A stretch of DNA of 64,000 nt from Enoplosus armatus (GCF_043641665.1 NC_092195.1:19566774-19630773); one strand, 5' to 3'; positions 1-37,118 are shown, counted from the first letter of the stretch. A program made the numbers and translations. Notes: generated by a model from the letters alone, not told the origin.

Positions 1-600
1 GCAGCTTCATTAAAAAACTGTTCCAAAGACTTATTTTACTTGTTCTACTATTTCTGGTCTTTTTAAATCTGTGATTTTTTTTTTATCCTACTTGTTTTGA
101 TGTTTTCTCTTTCTTGTGTTTCTTATTTTATCTTCTTGTTGTTGATTTTGTTTTGCATGTCTTCACATTATCCTGGAAAACCTGTAAACACTAATATAAA
201 GTGCACAACTTTTTACTTTTTTTATGTTTGGTGAATGAAATGTGTTTAAAGATGTGCAATGTCACCGTTAAGGCGAGTGAATATATCATACATACATTAT
301 TATTATTTTCTTGTTTTAGTACATTGATATAGTTGCTAAATGCTTGGTTTTTTTGTGTTATCTCTATTTCAAATTGAAATGCTCGACCAAATAAAGCTAC
401 TCACAAAAATGTCTGAGATATACTTTCCACTACTAATGAATTATCACGCAGCTGATACTGAAGTCACCATAAATCCTCCAGATGAACCAATGAGGAACAT
501 ACTTCCTCATCCTCCAAAAGGTTGAATGTGTGAATGTCTTCTTCTCTACTTTTATCTGCTTCCTCTTTTCATTTGTAACTCATCATGTCTGTTTCATATC
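1..600. other. AT-rich non-coding DNA, probably TMEM238-like intron
   Basis: This stretch should be the minus-strand intron following the TMEM238-like exon. It is AT-rich with T runs. A 61-codon plus-strand reading frame (340-525) has no recognisable homology and is probably chance. Nothing else is supported. Confidence 0.4.
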
Positions 601-641
601 ATCTAGCCACTACTGTTGAGATTGGGACAGTTATTTCATAC

Positions 642-792
642 CAGTATAGACCAGTAAGTCTCCAAAGTCCTGTCCTTTGATCTCCAGGGGGGCGAAGACT
701 CCCATCAGCAGAGCAGCTCCTCCCAGTAAATCCATCAACACAGCAAAGGCCAGAGCCAGTTTACAGTGGGAGAGGCCGTCGCACAGGGCCAT
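642..792 (-). CDS. tmem238: TMEM238-like membrane protein, first coding exon (partial gene)
   Basis: The minus strand reads from an ATG at 792 through 50 codons and ends in phase 1 at a GT donor (641-640). Upstream of the ATG a pyrimidine-rich acceptor ends at 800, so the exon is 642-799 with seven bases of 5' UTR. The peptide begins MALCDGLSHCK, continues with a hydrophobic segment (residues about 11-34, a likely membrane helix) and ends with GQDFGDLLVYTG. That ending resembles the GDLLIYTG-type motif between the two helices of TMEM238 proteins. The second helix (expected to start with a run such as LLVFLSLLGW) is not found at 1-600 and must lie left of the window. Human TMEM238 lies in 19q13.42, like the next two genes, which supports the call. 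The family has no well-established function. The assignment rests on recalled family sequence, so the TMEM238 versus TMEM238-like choice is open. Confidence 0.6.
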
Positions 793-1379
793 AATCAAAC
801 TGGGAAGGAGGGAAGAAGAGAAGGACGACTCTTATTACACAAAAACACAAGTTTTATATGGCCGATATAAACTTATCAAAACATCATAAAAGTGCCGATT
901 TCATGTTGTAACTATGATGTTGATTTTATCAGCTCAGTATATAAAATCTGCAATAAACTTAAAGAGCTGCTAATGCAGGTGTTTACGTGTCCATCGGATC
1001 TAAATGTGTACGTTTACTCTCATGCAGAATAAAATTCAGTTTAAAAGATGATGTTTGAGACACACTGTTGGATAAAAGATCACAAAAAAGCATCTAGAAT
1101 TGCCAAAATATTATATATATATATAATACAAATCATCTCTGAGTGATACTGAGACTTTATTATCAAGCTGATCTCAGACAGTAATAATATTGATTTATCA
1201 GCAGCACAGAAACTGATCAAAAAAAAAATCAATTTATCAGTTTAACTAGTTTTAGTTTTACTTATTCCTTTAAAAACAGGTTGATGAGTTAAAAACTAGA
1301 ACCATCAGTGACATCAGCATTAAACCACTTCAAAAAATGTTGTATAAGATTAGTTGTTAAAATAAAACTGCTCCTGTAG

Positions 1380-1570
1380 CTCAAGATTGTCATCAAATCT
1401 GAAACTAGTTGATCAGCCTATTGACAGAAAACGAATGGATTAAACTATTTTGATCATTGTTTAAGTTATTTTAACATTTCATGCTTGCAGATAAAATATT
1501 TCAACATTTAACATTTTTACAAACCAAACAATCAATCGATTAATGGAGAAAATAATCAGCAGATGAGATC
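1380..1570 (+). repeat. Decayed copy of the 'AATCGATTAAT' interspersed repeat family
   Basis: The stretch contains the diagnostic pieces 'TTGACAGAAAA', 'ATCAATCGATTAATGGAGAAAATAATC' in broken form and a TTTTGATCATTGTTT block. The same words recur in the clearer copies at 5677, 14012, 15222 and 58398. Confidence 0.4.
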
Positions 1571-1629
1571 AGATCAATAAAATCCATAATAATCTCATGA
1601 TATAATAACAGTAGAACAGTCACGGGGGA

Positions 1630-1765
1630 CATTTTTTCTGCACTGACTACTTTAAGTACATTTCCTGACTATACTCACATGCTTTTACTTAAGCAACGTG
1701 TTCAATACAGGACTTTTAGAGTATTTCTAGTATTTCTAGTGTGGTATTAGTACTTTGTGAAGGAT
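1630..1765. repeat. Decayed copy of the 'AAGTACTTT' fish repeat family
   Basis: The words 'ACTTTAAGTACATTT', 'CTTTTACTTAAG' and 'GTATTTCTAGTATTTC' match a family that also occurs near 4228, 30007, 37838 and 38104, where it starts with GGTGGAAGAAGTACT or a similar phrase. Confidence 0.4.
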
Positions 1766-2169
1766 CTGAATACTTCCTCCCCCACAGACTCATTGTTCGG
1801 CCTCCATGTTTTTCAGGTGTGACATGATTCAGTCAGGACTTCATCGCCTCTGTACGTTTTCAAAACAAAACAAAACAAAACAAAACAAAGCTCGATGTGG
1901 ATTTCACTGCGCAGACTTTCAGACTGGACCATCTCAAAGTGATTTCTCATCCAGCTTCATGAAGACAGTCTCAGTCTCTGCAGGGAGCCCCCGCAGACCC
2001 GGACCCGCACAGGTGAGCCTGTTTCTGACAGACAGGACTTCCACGTATTCTGTAATAAAGAACACTGAAGTGAAAAAACACTGAATTTGACTTTGACTCA
2101 CTTGTTGTTCGTCCAGCTGCACAGAAGCTTGATCTGCTGAAGTTTGCTTCTACTTCCGCCTTCACCTTC

Positions 2170-2464
2170 CTCACTGTTCTCCACCCACCTGAGCACCGCC
2201 CTCAGGTGACATGTTTCCGGTGGGATTTTGGACGCGTTCCAATTCTTCTCTCGACCCTGCGACCTTCTGGTGAGAGACGGCCTGAAACACTTCCGCCAGG
2301 TGTGTCTCCGCCCGGCAGGGACGCGTCTCCGCGGGCCTCGTTAGTTCTGAAGGTGTCGGAGCGTTTGGACGGAGCAGAAGCGGGTGAAGCAACACGAGCG
2401 TTGTGCGCATGTGCGAGCCCACCAGACCTGAGCGCGTGCACCTGTTGGAGCCACTTATAATCAG
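2170..2464 (+). promoter_or_regulatory. ccdc106: CCDC106 promoter region and 5' UTR exon
   Basis: GC- and CpG-rich sequence, in contrast to the AT-rich flanks, ends in a good donor (TCAG|GTAACT, exon end 2464). A 133-bp intron follows, ending at TTTTCAG (2597), two bases before the CCDC106 start codon. The transcription start cannot be fixed from sequence, so the left boundary is approximate. Overlapping open frames on both strands here are what GC-rich DNA produces and none looks like a protein. Confidence 0.5.
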
Positions 2465-2599
2465 GTAACTGCTGCGGAAGATGCGGTCGCCCGGCCGCAG
2501 AGCAGCAGGTGTGCGTGGCGTCGGGCTGTATTACAGAAGTATAACTAACAGTGAACGACTGAAGACAAATCACGACACGTGGATCATCTGTTTTCAGAC

Positions 2600-6636
<4,037 letters not shown>

Positions 6637-7720
6637 GAGGAGGTTTCTACACTAAACATGTCGAGTTTTCTTTTTTGCACTTCTTCATCTGAGAGAATGA
6701 GTTTAGTTTGAATACACTGAAGGATTTATGCCAACAAGCTATTTGATTTATATAAATATCTGTGATTTTTTTTTTTGTGTGCAGCTGTTATAGTTGGCAG
6801 GATTTTGCTTTTGGTTACTTTTTGCTTTTCCTCAGGAATGAAAATGAACTGATGTTATACATTAACCAGAAGATGCAGTAGGTTGTGTATCATAATGTCC
6901 TGTCCTGAAATCATTTCATAGAGCAGGTGTCGAAGTAGTCAGCGAGTAAATGCATCATTTTGGACAAAGACTGTTGACTGTGTAGCATATTTTGCTCTGG
7001 AAATATTTATTTAGTATTTACTGATCGTTTACTAAAAAGACGTTGGCTTTCACCTTTTGTTTTGTGTCAAAAGAAAGAGAAATATTTATGTTTTATATAT
7101 TTTTTGACGGCATTTTGTAGTTTATAAGTTATTATTTTGTAAAATATGCACATTTAATATGTATCATTGAAAAATAATATTTGTTTGTTCATATATCTCA
7201 TGCCTACGTTGTATTTTTTTAATTGTACTGGGAGGTATTAGAGGGTTTAAAGTGTCACATCATGCAAGAAAGTAAATGACTTTAAATGTAAGATTATTTG
7301 GGTTTTTCTTTTTTGTCAGGACACGATTTATGAGATGTTGATCGTGTGAAGAGTTAAATGAAAGGATTCAAATGAGAATATAATTCAGATTAATTAAGAG
7401 TGACATCGTCCTGAACACATATTTTTCATATTGAAGTAATCATTTAAAAGAAAAAAGTAATGAGACTGAAAAGAGGTTATTTATTATTATTATTATTATT
7501 ATTAGATGTTATTTAACTGTAATACTGGTGTGTATTTTAAGTTATTATCATGTACTTTAAAGCAGCTTGCAGACTGCAGCGCCCTCCAGTGGAAGAAAGG
7601 AGTATTGCACAGGTCCACAGGTTATGATGAACTGCTGTGGTGCAGTGGTACTGTCACAGCTGGCAGTTTTAGCTTCATTATAGCTCTTAAATCCAAGTTC
7701 AATAAATAATGAAATGGCTG
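6637..7720 (+). other. ccdc106: Probable CCDC106 3' UTR
   Basis: AT-rich sequence without exons follows the stop codon. The first clear AATAAA is at 7701-7706, about 1.07 kb after the stop. A (TTA)n run lies at about 7481-7504. The cleavage position is inferred only from the hexamer. Confidence 0.45.
7701..7706 (+). terminator. ccdc106: Candidate polyadenylation signal for CCDC106
   Basis: AATAAA within AT-rich 3' flank. No strong GT-rich element directly follows, so support is modest. Confidence 0.4.
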
Positions 7721-8950
7721 ATATTGTACATTTTAAATACATTTATCTATTGTATTTTTTTATAGAGACAGATAGAGACAGTATAGACCATGTCCACATA
7801 CCACCGAATCTATAGCCTAAGCTAGTTTGCATTACCTGTTCCTAAATGGGCCTTAATACAAATAGATTACACTCAACAAGAAAACACAAACAACGAGACA
7901 ATAAAAAAACAAATTAAATGTTCAGATTACATGTGGACAAGTCTGTGTCTGATGTGAAACACCAGCAAAATACTTAAAGTAAATTTCCAATAGATACAGT
8001 CTATGGCCAAACATATGTAGACACCCGCTGTCCAGATTGAGAGTACTTTTGGTCTGGGACTGTTTTCCTGGTTTGGTCCCATTAAGGGAAATCTTCATGC
8101 TGCAGCATACAATCATATTTTAGACAATAGTGTGATTCCAACTTTATGTCTACAGTTTGTGTTTGTCCATTTCCTGCTTCAACATGACAACACCTTCGTG
8201 TACAAAGCCAGCTCCATAAAGAAACGGTTTTCCCAGTTTGGTGTGGAAGAACTGGACTGGTCTGCACAGAGCCGAGACCTCAACCCACATCCAACACTTT
8301 TGGGATGAACTGGAACGCCGACTGTGAGCCAGCCGGAGCACACAGGTCAAGTGTAAAGAAATGAGTCTCATGAATCATAATGAGGGTCAGAGACAGCAGA
8401 AGGGTCGATTATGAAACTTATTTTCTGAAATGACTCCATTATGTCACAACATGGGAATAATGACAGCAGTGCGAGAGGCACTGAAACATCACAGTGATGC
8501 TGACAATGTGTTTCTATAAGCATCAGGCCACAGAGTCAAAGTCAGAGGTCACTGGAGGCTGTGCAAGATGACTTGTACATTACCAGTGTAGGTACTTCTG
8601 GTGCATTTTCACCCTATAACATGTGAGGTTCAAATATAAAGAAAGGTTTAAAACATTAGAAATTAAAAAATCAGATTTAAATAGGTCAGTCCTCCTACAC
8701 TAATCAGGGTGACAGGATTATCTACTGTAACCTCGAAAAAAGAGCAGTTATCTAACATTTTATTTGGTGAGAAAACCATCTTTTCCTTGTGGGCCTTGAA
8801 CTCTGACCTCCTCATTCCTCATCCTTCATGTTTTTAAACACATCAAATCAATTTTTACATACAGAGCTCGTTGTGTTGTATTGCAATACAAAGATATGCA
8901 AAACAGAAAAAAACTTGGAAAATAATACCAGAGATTTAACATGTAACAGA
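7720..8950. other. Intergenic spacer between CCDC106 and CNOT3
   Basis: About 1.2 kb separates the presumed CCDC106 end from the CNOT3 promoter. Apart from the Tc1-like fossil at 8001-8335 no feature is recognised. Confidence 0.5.
8001..8335 (+). mobile_element. Tc1/mariner-like transposon relic with broken transposase
   Basis: A terminal-repeat-like start (TGGCCAAACATATGTAGACACC) is joined directly to part of a Tc1-type transposase. One frame gives LLVWDCF (ancestral MVWGCF), another gives LQHDN followed by SSIKKRF and [10 protein letters not shown], then DLNP and, after a one-base shift, WDELERRL. These are the DDE-domain landmarks of fish Tc1-like transposases (D of QHDN, DLNP, E of ELERRL). 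Stops and frameshifts show it is dead, and the missing middle shows an internal deletion. The same family occurs inverted at 28848-29070. Confidence 0.8.
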
Positions 8951-8989
8951 ATTACCATTGAGAATTGGAACAAATAATTCATCCATGTG

Positions 8990-9214
8990 GAGGGGGGGCG
9001 TAACAAAACTCAGTTTACCCTTTAACCTCTCCAAACCGTCCAATCATAGCGGGAGTTACCCTGGAAGTAGTAAAACCAGCGTGTCACGACGGACAGCGGG
9101 ATTCGGCGAATAGGAGTGCGGGAGCGTCGGCGACGGACCAATCACAGGCAAGGTGGGCGGGACTCCTGTCCAACAGGGCATCGGAGGAGGAGGTGTTCCT
9201 GGTAGCCATCTTGG
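8990..9214 (+). promoter_or_regulatory. cnot3: CNOT3 promoter with two CCAAT boxes and a YY1-type site
   Basis: CpG-rich sequence. CCAAT pentamers lie at 9040-9044 and 9138-9142, and GCCATCTTGG, the YY1 consensus in reverse, lies at 9205-9214. No TATA box is seen. This is the usual arrangement of a TATA-less housekeeping promoter, and YY1 sites of this form often sit just at the transcription start. The start is therefore inferred to be close to 9205. Confidence 0.65.
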
Positions 9215-9346
9215 ATGTGCGGAGTGATTGTTTAGCGAGAAGAATTGACACATTTTTTAAAAGAAAAATAGCCCTCATACTGAATCGTTGAAGATTTACC
9301 GGAGCGGGCCGACCGAGGAAAGAAATCGTAACTCGGAAAAATCCAG
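9215..9346 (+). other. cnot3: CNOT3 non-coding exon 1 (5' UTR)
   Basis: The exon ends at a good donor, ATCCAG|GTAATT (9346/9347). The following intron runs to the acceptor at 11517 (TTTTCTGCAG). The left end is inferred from the YY1-type site. Confidence 0.6.
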
Positions 9347-11517
9347 GTAATTTCGTTGCAGACCCAAAGGTGATGAATTTATGTGCCTTCCCCCTTTCTC
9401 TCTCTGCCTCTCTCCCCTTTCCAAATTGTGTCTCCCACATCAAATAGCGCAGCCGGTGGGAAGCTGCAGCTCTCTACACTGACAACAGACCAACTTGTAG
9501 TCTGTGTGTTAGCTAAAAACGGAAAAGCACAACTTCTTCGTCAGAGCCGCGGTGTTTAACTTGAGTACGGAGTTTGTTGTGAAGTGTATCTGTTCGGATG
9601 TTGTCGCCCGCAGGCTGCTGGTGGCACTAATGATGCCCGCATTGTTTATAAACATCCCGGGCTAACAAATGTTTGTCCTTCGCTCCGTAAACACCGCATG
9701 GTTGTTTGGTTTAGCTAATCCCGCGACTAGTCTAGGCTTTATAATCCACTGTAAAATGCTCGAGAAACACACAGTTAAAGTGTCTTCAGTTGGTCCAAAC
9801 TCATCTGCTCAGCGTGAACGTGTGTTAGCAGGACAAGAGGGGCCTGTGCCCAGATGTGTGCACCTGTCTGGAAAAGTAAAGCTAAAGCTAATTTAGAAAG
9901 GTTTTGTCCCATTTAAGTGGTGTTAAATCAACCTGTGATGCAGTTAGAAAACTAGAACATGCAGTTTAGCTCTGAGCGCTTATTGTGCATAATAGTGTCT
10001 TAGTTTCAAGCGTGAAAAAAACATAGTTAAGCTGAAGTAAGTAGTGTATTAAATTGACAAAACATCAGACAAACCATAAATAATCTAGATAAAAACATGA
10101 AATATGTGTGGGTGAAATCAAAAAGTAGTGTCTTGCCATGGTTTTAATTGGATTTATGAGGTTATATAAATATTTAAAGGTAGGAGTGGGACAAACAATC
10201 AATACATTCCTTTATGGTATATCTCAATGTTATTGATCACATTGGTACCAGTATCACATAGCTGTGGAAGATATGAAAAATATTTTAAATATTTATATCT
10301 ATTTTGGGATTTTTTTACTTGACAGCAACAGTAGAGAGGTGAGGAGGAGAAATGACATTAAACAAAGGCTTGACTCAAACAGGGGACGTTGCAACTACCT
10401 GGTCAACAACTCCCATGGAAACTCAACAGTGAATTTATCCTACACAATAGTCTCGGCTGATATTAGCTTATTACAGATCTATCTGCACTGGCATAAATGC
10501 TCAGTTGCAAGTTTGTTAGGTACAACTATTAAAACGCTGCAAGAAATCCCATAAGTTATAATGTTGATTTATTTTTTATTTTGTTTAGTTGTAGAATCAA
10601 CTTTATGGTTGTTTTGGAGGAGGTAGTTTGTGGTGTTGACTACATTAGTTTTAGCATGGTGCACCTAATAAACTGTAAACTGTTATGTGTGTGTGTGTGT
10701 TCCCGAATAATCTCACACTGACAGATTTTGGTAAAAGTGAATGCGTGATAACAGTCTTCATATGAAAAACAATAGAATTATAAAGTGTCATATTGTTAGA
10801 GTCAGAGTCAGAGTTATCCTCTGATTGACTCACCTGTTTAAGTGACATCCGTATTTATGAAGTTAAATCCAGTCTTGCGGGTTGTTCTTCACGTTCTTCC
10901 TGCATCAGCTGTAATTTGCTCGCAGTCAGCATAGTTAAACATCTCAAGGCTCCTTTTTTTTCTCTGACCACAAGAAATTCCCGAAATTAATTCCTGTGCA
11001 TTCCCTGTCCCTCAGGTGAGTGTTTTAACACCATACAGAGAGAAAAAACACTCTTAAGCTTTGATGCCTCGTGCTTGAAACCCTCTTGCCAAGTATTTAA
11101 AGGGAAATTCCTCAATTTTTTTTACAAATTTTGGTGTCTAAATGAATAATAGTTAACTTAAATTTTGGAATTGGTCCAGTAGGTTGCCCCAGCCGCAAAC
11201 TGGCTGCAATGGCTGCAACGTAGTCCTTGAGGGCAACTGCGCCCGTGAAGTACGTCTACTAGAAATGCTTGTTTTTGCCAGTAACAGGCTTCAGATTCTA
11301 AGTGTCTGAAAACATTATGGAAAGGATCCCTGCAGATATAGACCCTTTTGTTAAAGCGTAAGATGATTTTTGTCATTGCTCTACATGCTTACAGTACATC
11401 CTACTTCAATAACTTAATTTTACATAGAAAAATCACTATTACAGCAGTATTTATTAATGTGCACCTGCCACCATCCTTCTTTAAATAGACATTTTCCTTT
11501 GTCTCTGTTTTCTGCAG
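9347..11517 (+). other. CNOT3 intron 1
   Basis: A 2.2-kb intron between the non-coding exon and the start-codon exon. Its first 500 bases are still CpG-rich and continue the promoter island. A fragment resembling the arm of the palindromic element at 33732 lies at about 10659-10678 (CACCTAATAAACTG), next to a (GT)n run at 10686-10701. Confidence 0.6.
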
Positions 11518-11555
11518 TGAAAGAAGGCATGAAGACATCATCCTAGTCATCAGTC

Positions 11556-32951
<21,396 letters not shown>

Positions 32952-33166
32952 CCTGCAGCCAGAAAGACGGACGGACGGACGGACAGCTGAGGAAGTGAGA
33001 GAGGGACCGACGGATGGAGAACAAACAAATGAAGAAGGGTGGTCCATCTGCTGACATTCCTGGATCTGATCTCAGCTCGCTGGGGGGAAGGAGATGTTGG
33101 GCTGGAGGGGGGGGCTCATCATCCTCACCCTGGCAGTGATTACTCCTCACACTCTGTCACCCCTCC

Positions 33167-33199
<33 letters not shown>

Positions 33200-33731
33200 C
33201 CACCCCTCCATCATCAGGCCTTTTATTTCCAACTTTTCCTGAACTGGAAGTCTCTTTAAAACAACAAGACTTTGGTTTGTTTTGGCAGATAAGACACAAA
33301 CATCACACCTAATATTCCGACTGTCATGTGCTTCTCCCCTCTGTGTTCTCCTGTTATGTTGGCTTTAAAACCTTCTTCTTATATTAGCCCCTTAAGAACC
33401 AAAGATAGTCGGTTAATCATACAGTACAGGCTCTGCCCCTCTTTCTGAACGGACTAAGGAAAAGCTAAAGATGTAGCAAGCTTAGAAGCCTCACCACACT
33501 CTGAATCTGTGTTGCGTCAGTGTTACAACAGTGCGGAGCAGCAGCAGGACAGGAATCAGGTGGAAAATGTAACTTTGGTTTTGTAAATCCAGCGAGAAGG
33601 AAGGAGATGTGAACTGACTCAAGATCAGCCAGGAGCTCAGCGACCTGAAACCTGGAGCCTACCGTAACCAGAACCTATAAGTTCTAGGTTCTACTTCACT
33701 GTGTTTCACAAACCGGAACGTTTTAGATTTA

Positions 33732-33925
33732 CACTCAGTTGCCAGTTTATTAGGTACACCTAGCTAAAACTAATGCAGTCTAATACAACAGTCAATACAT
33801 AAAGATGTCATAAAGATGAATCAACACCTCTCTAACCATCATGACAGGAGGATTGAATGCAGGACTGTTGTATTAGACTGCATTATCTTCATCTAGGTGA
33901 ACCTAATAAACTGGCAACTGAGTGT
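33732..33925. mobile_element. Palindromic MITE with TA target duplication
   Basis: A 194-bp element whose arms (33732-33793 and 33863-33925) are near-perfect inverted copies, with a loop of about 69 bases. The ends read CACTCAGTTGCCAG and CTGGCAACTGAGTG, and the element is flanked by TA on both sides, the target preference of Tc1/mariner transposons. The core AGTTTATTAGGTACACCT is a phrase I know as very common in fish genomes. Confidence 0.85.
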
Positions 33926-35076
33926 ACGACATTGAAAAGGCGACACAGCTTTGAAAACGTCATCATTTTAATGCATCTAATCCTTTTTTCAGTAGTGGAC
34001 CAGGCGATGGAAAATGTGGTGCTTATATTAACTTTCTTTTGCGTTAACATTTGGTGAGTTTTGAAAGTCTGTGTCATTAAATTAATCAAAGCCCCCCCCC
34101 CCCCCCGTAGTAGGAGGTCAAGACCAGCTCCAGACCAGCTCCCACACCACTGACCAGCTCTCCAGAGCCGGGACAGTCAGTTTTCTTCAACATACTTACT
34201 TACTTGTTACTTGGTGGTAAAAATAGTTGAGACACGTTCTTCCGAATCCAAATATTTCTCGGACTTCCTGCAGCCTGAACACGTGTCCTCCATTATTAAT
34301 TGTGGTGTTCGCCGTGTTGCGAACCAGTTGTTGAGAGGATTTAGTACCACCTCCTGAGCAGTGCTGACATTTATGTTTGGTTCAAAGTTGCGGGTCGTTA
34401 AGTTCCTTTTGTGGAAAAAGGCCAAAGTTTTTATTAAAAGTTTCACTTCTAAACAAATCGTCCACAAACTGAATGAGGTTTTGTGCGAGACTCAGGTCAA
34501 AAAACATGATCAACCTTCGCTTTGACAAGTAGTAAGACTCACCTGCCAGGAAACCGTAGCTAGGTACTGTTGTTGTCCTGCCCTGCTGCTGCGCTTCATC
34601 GCCTCAACACTGGACCAGTAAACCTGCCTCAGGTGTGCGGTGGCTCTGCCTTGATCTAACCTGACTGCCGTAGACGTAACACCAACACGACTGTTACACC
34701 GGGGTGGAGAATAAACACAACCACCGGCCAAATGTGGCCAAATGTGGGTAAATGTTGGTCGTAGGTGGCACCACTGGCCTCTCTTGCACTTAACTGTCTT
34801 TCAGAGGTCCTGTTGCTGTATTCTTGTGAAGTGGTAAAAAGTGGTTTGTTCATTTTGTGAATCCACCAGTCGTTGTGGTCTAAAAATATCCTGCCCTGCC
34901 TACTCCCATCTAGCCACGGTGGAGGAGTGTGACAACACAGCCAGCGAGGTGTTGGTAGTAACTGTCTTTTACCTGGTGGGCAGTGTTACATCACAGTGTG
35001 GTGAGGAAAGGGATCATGCTCGGGAAGATCAGAATATATTTCAGGATTGAAGTTAAAAAGCTCAGTGGTTCACCAA

Positions 35077-35240
35077 TTAAAGTGTCAGTTCACCCAAATT
35101 ACATAAAAAAACCAACATGTTCCTCATCTTTCTCTTGTGTCTAGTCATACATATTGTTTTGGTTTTATTTGCCCAATATTTTTTGAGGTATCCCCAAACA
35201 CTATCTACCAGCAAGACAGCCAGCAACAATGTTTGTAGTT
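35077..35240 (+). repeat. Partial 'TTAAAGGGCAGTTCACCC' MITE copy
   Basis: Begins TTAAAGTGTCAGTTCACCC at 35077, then 'AAATTACATAAAAAAACCAACATG'. It shares its terminal repeat and first 30 bases with the complete element at 47359-47802. Confidence 0.65.
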
Positions 35241-35394
35241 GGGGCTGAAAAAGTCTAAACAGGCTGTCGAAATTCAGCCCGATTCTTAAAGCAGTTAGGG
35301 GCAACTGATTCAGGGACTTAATCTGTACAGTGTCTGCCTGGAGGAGGGCTGCTCTCGTGTTAGCTTTCTTTGCATAGCCTGTGTGACATTTTGG

Positions 35395-35790
35395 GAAGTG
35401 TGAGGAAGACGAGAAGATTGATACCGCTCTTATATCTGCATATCTGCTGTTCGGTCTTAGCTTAGCTTAGCTTAGCATTAAGAGTGGAAACGGGGAAACA
35501 GCTAGCCTGGGTAACAAAATTAGCTTCACAAATGAACACGTTATGTGTCGTTTGTTTGATTCGTACAGAAACTAAATTGTAAAAACGACTTGAGGTTCTA
35601 CGGGGGGGGTTATGTGCTCGACTATTGAGAGCAGTCACTTCCTGGTTGCTGGTTGCTTGGTAACCTCACAGTGACTGCTCCCGGCCAAAAAACGGTCCCA
35701 CACACAACTTCCTGTAAAACCACGGCTGTAGCTTCATTTTTACCTCAGACATGAAAGTGGTCACAATCCTCTCTCCTAAAAAACGAACTA
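35395..35790 (+). repeat. Fish repeat with 'AGCTTAGCTTAGC' and 'TTCCTGGTTGC' core, copy 1
   Basis: Contains 'GTGTGAGGAAGACGAGAAGATTG', 'TTAGCTTAGCTTAGCTTAGC', 'AACGTTATGTGTCGTTTGTTTG'-like text, and 'GCAGTCACTTCCTGGTTGC'. A second copy runs in the opposite direction at 42516-42800. Confidence 0.65.
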
Positions 35791-36787
35791 TTCCTTTACA
35801 CTCGGCTAATCAGTCAAAAATAAATCTCCTGCTTGTCGGGATGCTGCAGACACGCCTCAGCTAGCTACTGAAAATCTGCATGACTAGATCCCACCAGAAG
35901 AAAGTGAGAAAATGTGGTTTTGGTGAACTGATAGTTTAAAGCTCCAGCAGTGAGCGTTGTGAGCATCGTGGGTGTTGGATGCTACCAGCAGCTGGATGGA
36001 CAGTTTGCTAGTCTCCCACCAGCCTTCCTCTCCCTCTCTCTCCCTCCCTCCTCCTCCTCTTCTCTCTGTGCTGAAGAGCACAAACTGAGCAACACCAGCA
36101 CTGCTGCCCACATCTCCTCTGTCCTCCAGCTCTCTGCTCCATGTTTACACACTGAAGGGTTCGAGCGAGCCGCCTGGGCCCACATAAACACACACTCTGC
36201 CCAGTTCTTACTACCAACAAGTCACGGTTTTAGCTTTTCCCACAGCCTGCATCCTGAACTCTGCTGCCAACACACAGCAGCTTCTCTTTTTCCTCCTTTT
36301 GTTAGTTTTTATAACCAAAATTTGATTTTCTGTTTCCCTCTCTCAGCCGGCCAGCCCCTCCCCCCCCCTCCCCTTCTCTTCACGCCAGGTAGATATTTCC
36401 TTTATTTCTCAGGAAGTATTTGATAGATCATTTAATGAGGAAATGTATCCGCCAGCAGCTCCCGTCACCACAGCACAACAACAGCTAAATAATCTTCCCT
36501 GACAGATTAGTCCCAGTTGTCAGTCATTCGGGAATGTCACGAGCGCTTCTCCCTCTTTACCTGCCTGTGGCCCTTTCCATTTCACAAAAGGCTTTTTTAA
36601 AAATACAAATATTGTCCTCCAATGTTTGGAGCAGCGCCGGGCCAAGAGACCATCTTTATATTTTGTATTTGTTGGATTAATTGTAGTAGATTGTATATTA
36701 TTTTTCAGAGATGGGGAAAGCATTTTAAAACCCAGAGGAGTTTAAAGATCAGTAGCTTCTCAACAGGAGTGTGGGGTGTTTTTATAG

Positions 36788-36830
36788 CCAAACAGACAGA
36801 CGGACAGACGGACTGACGGACGGACAGACA
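36788..36830 (+). repeat. (GACA/GACG)n tetranucleotide run
   Basis: About ten units of GACA or GACG, imperfect. A similar GACG run lies just after the CNOT3 stop (32967-32984). Confidence 0.85.
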
Positions 36831-37016
36831 ACTCTACACTTATTCACTTGACTTGACAGTCCTGCTTTTAACCTTTTTTGTTTACTTTGTTTTTTTGACA
36901 AGAGGAAGGGATGAGAGGTCAATCCGAGAGCCGAAATGTGAATCTCTCTCTGCCCCTTGACAAAAGTGTTGTATAGACTCTCATTCTTCAAACCTCTCCT
37001 TTGTTTTTTTGTTTAT

Positions 37017-37050
<34 letters not shown>
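37017..37050 (+). repeat. (TTG)n trinucleotide repeat
   Basis: About eleven TTG units just upstream of the best candidate poly(A) signals, inside the presumed CNOT3 3' UTR. Confidence 0.95.
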
Positions 37051-37118
37051 CGTCAGACAGCATGGAATAATGACACTTGCAAAGTGGCGCTGAAAAAGTA
37101 AATAATGACATAACCATG

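Larger units (their letters stand above)
800..2170. other. Intergenic region between divergent TMEM238-like and CCDC106 genes
   Basis: No exon is recognised. It holds decayed copies of two fish repeat families (about 1380-1570 and 1630-1760) and a short (AAAAC)n run at 1863-1888. Any promoter and 5' UTR exon of the minus-strand TMEM238-like gene should lie here, but I cannot place them. Confidence 0.4.

Noticed and set aside
340..525. 61-codon plus-strand frame with Met-rich start and a following GTTGAA donor-like site
   Set aside because: No recognisable homology; the region is better explained as intron of the minus-strand TMEM238-like gene.
2171..2573. Overlapping frames on both strands (up to 123 codons) in the CCDC106 5' region
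   Set aside because: GC-rich promoter DNA has few stops; the frames overlap the splice-defined 5' UTR and match no known protein.
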